Positions 63,025 to 64,000 of a stretch of 64,000 nucleotides of DNA are shown in pieces (the first letter of the stretch is position 1; the number at the start of each line of letters is the position of its first letter). The translations under genes were made by a program, and so were the position numbers. Under the pieces are notes generated by a model that was not told the origin of the DNA, ran no database searches, and saw only the letters and a list, made by a program, of their open reading frames with translations. The stretch spans positions 9,825,105 through 9,889,104 of the forward strand of contig NC_135052.1 of the NCBI RefSeq assembly GCF_051014685.1, read 5' to 3'. The DNA is from Ptiloglossa arizonensis. Lineage: Eukaryota > Arthropoda > Insecta > Hymenoptera > Colletidae.

Positions 63025-64000
63025 TCTGTCGGCTCTATCGCGCCCGCGCTGTATCATTAGCGCGGCTCCGCGAACTTAGATCGTGCGAATTCTCTTCTGT
63101 CTGCGGGTAATTGGCATTGCCCTGAAACCGTTCGTGCATCGATCCGGGACGAGGGGAGAATAATTATCGACGCGAGGAAATAATAACGAGAGTGTGTATT
63201 ATTTCTATCGGGCTCCGTTACGGCGTGACAACGCAAAGATTCATCGCGAAACGATCAACGTAGGAAAAAGACAATTCAACTTCAACGGCTTCGATGGCTC
63301 TATCGAACGGTCAAATTCTGTGAAACCTTGGAACAATACCTTAGAAAAACATGTTGCCGTGGTGATTATCGGATAAACCGAGTCGTACAAGAGTCAATTA
63401 TATTTAAACTTGACCGATTTATCCTAACATTCGCTCAAGGGTAATTGCTCGACTTAATTGCTCCGAAGCATCTATTACCTCGCTTTGCAACGACAAACTC
63501 GATGTCGAGGGTAACGAACTTTTACAAAATTCGACTTTTATAAAATTCATCTTTTACAAAACAGAATCTCGACGCGTCTAATCCTTGTCGTGTCACGTCT
63601 GGGTCTTTTCCGATTCAGATAGATATTTTCGTCTTTCGATTGTACGGTTAGCATTTTCCGAAACATTGAGAAAAGTACGATCGAGTAATTGAATCTTCTG
63701 GAGTGTTCGGAATTTTTTCAGTAGAAATCGATGACGGCTGGAAAATATTGGTTAACTTTCTCTGGGAAAGAGCACAGCTGCACCATTCCCAACGCCACTT
63801 AACGCATCGTAGATCTACGCGCAGCGAAAGAATTATGGCAATGTCACGGGACGGTCCCTCCAACAAAGAGCTTCCTGCGCAACGTCCCTTTCAGCCTTCT
63901 TGCAGGACGATTGCATTCGGTCTTCTAGGCGTTACGTAACGAGGAAATTGGTCCAATTTTCATTGACCTTAACACGCCCGTGTCTAAATAGTACTTACAC
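63025..64000. other. Gene-free DNA to the window end
   Basis: CG-rich at first (to about 63180), then AT-rich. Frames at plus 63194-63376, plus 63703-63939 and minus 63648-63866 are short and unrecognised; the last two lie antisense to each other. Confidence 0.5.

Overview
The window looks like intergenic or intronic DNA from an insect. A bee, wasp or ant is the best guess, for three reasons. The DNA is AT-rich, yet the CG dinucleotide (motifs such as TTCG, CGAA, TCGA) is plentiful throughout, as in many Hymenoptera. It holds a decayed mariner transposase, a family common in insects. Nothing looks bacterial: no operons, no ribosome-binding sites, and no open frame beyond about 210 codons outside repeats. 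This placement is inference, since no gene identifies the species.

I could not identify a single intact protein-coding gene or RNA gene in 64 kb. The longest unique open frames (minus strand 3637-4272, 23405-23953 and 13911-14369) lack recognisable domains. The first two also lack an ATG at their 5' end. They are listed as unassigned open frames. The 13.9-14.4 kb frame is the most protein-like because it opens with two long hydrophobic stretches.

What can be supported is mostly repeat structure. From left to right: a 191-bp tandem duplication (1.2-1.6 kb); a degenerate 43-bp minisatellite (5.7-5.9 kb); a foldback element with ACAGGGT-type ends (9.54-9.84 kb), with two related-looking ends at 29.67 and 34.77 kb; a cluster of inverted repeats (22.9-23.0 kb); an inactive mariner remnant with a lost catalytic residue (24.15-24.64 kb, minus) next to a three-copy 50-bp AT-rich repeat; a 73-bp duplication (35.26-35.40 kb); a poly(A) run followed by a 124-bp-period duplication (38.3-38.6 kb); an 18-bp-period array in two blocks (43.66-44.2 kb); and the most striking object, a 29-bp minisatellite of about 26 units (50.48-51.24 kb). 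Its triple unit of 87 bp keeps a minus-strand frame open for 305 codons.

Several CG-rich blocks (about 28.6-28.8, 31.5-31.9, 35.6-36.2, 49.7-50.5, 58.4-59.4 and 62.7-63.2 kb) stand out from the AT-rich background. They are candidates for promoters, enhancers or unrecognised exons. The block at 62.94 kb has two GC boxes and an E-box-like CACCTG, and 21.82 kb has a good TATA-box match. No function is shown for any of them. Long pyrimidine or purine tracts recur through the window.
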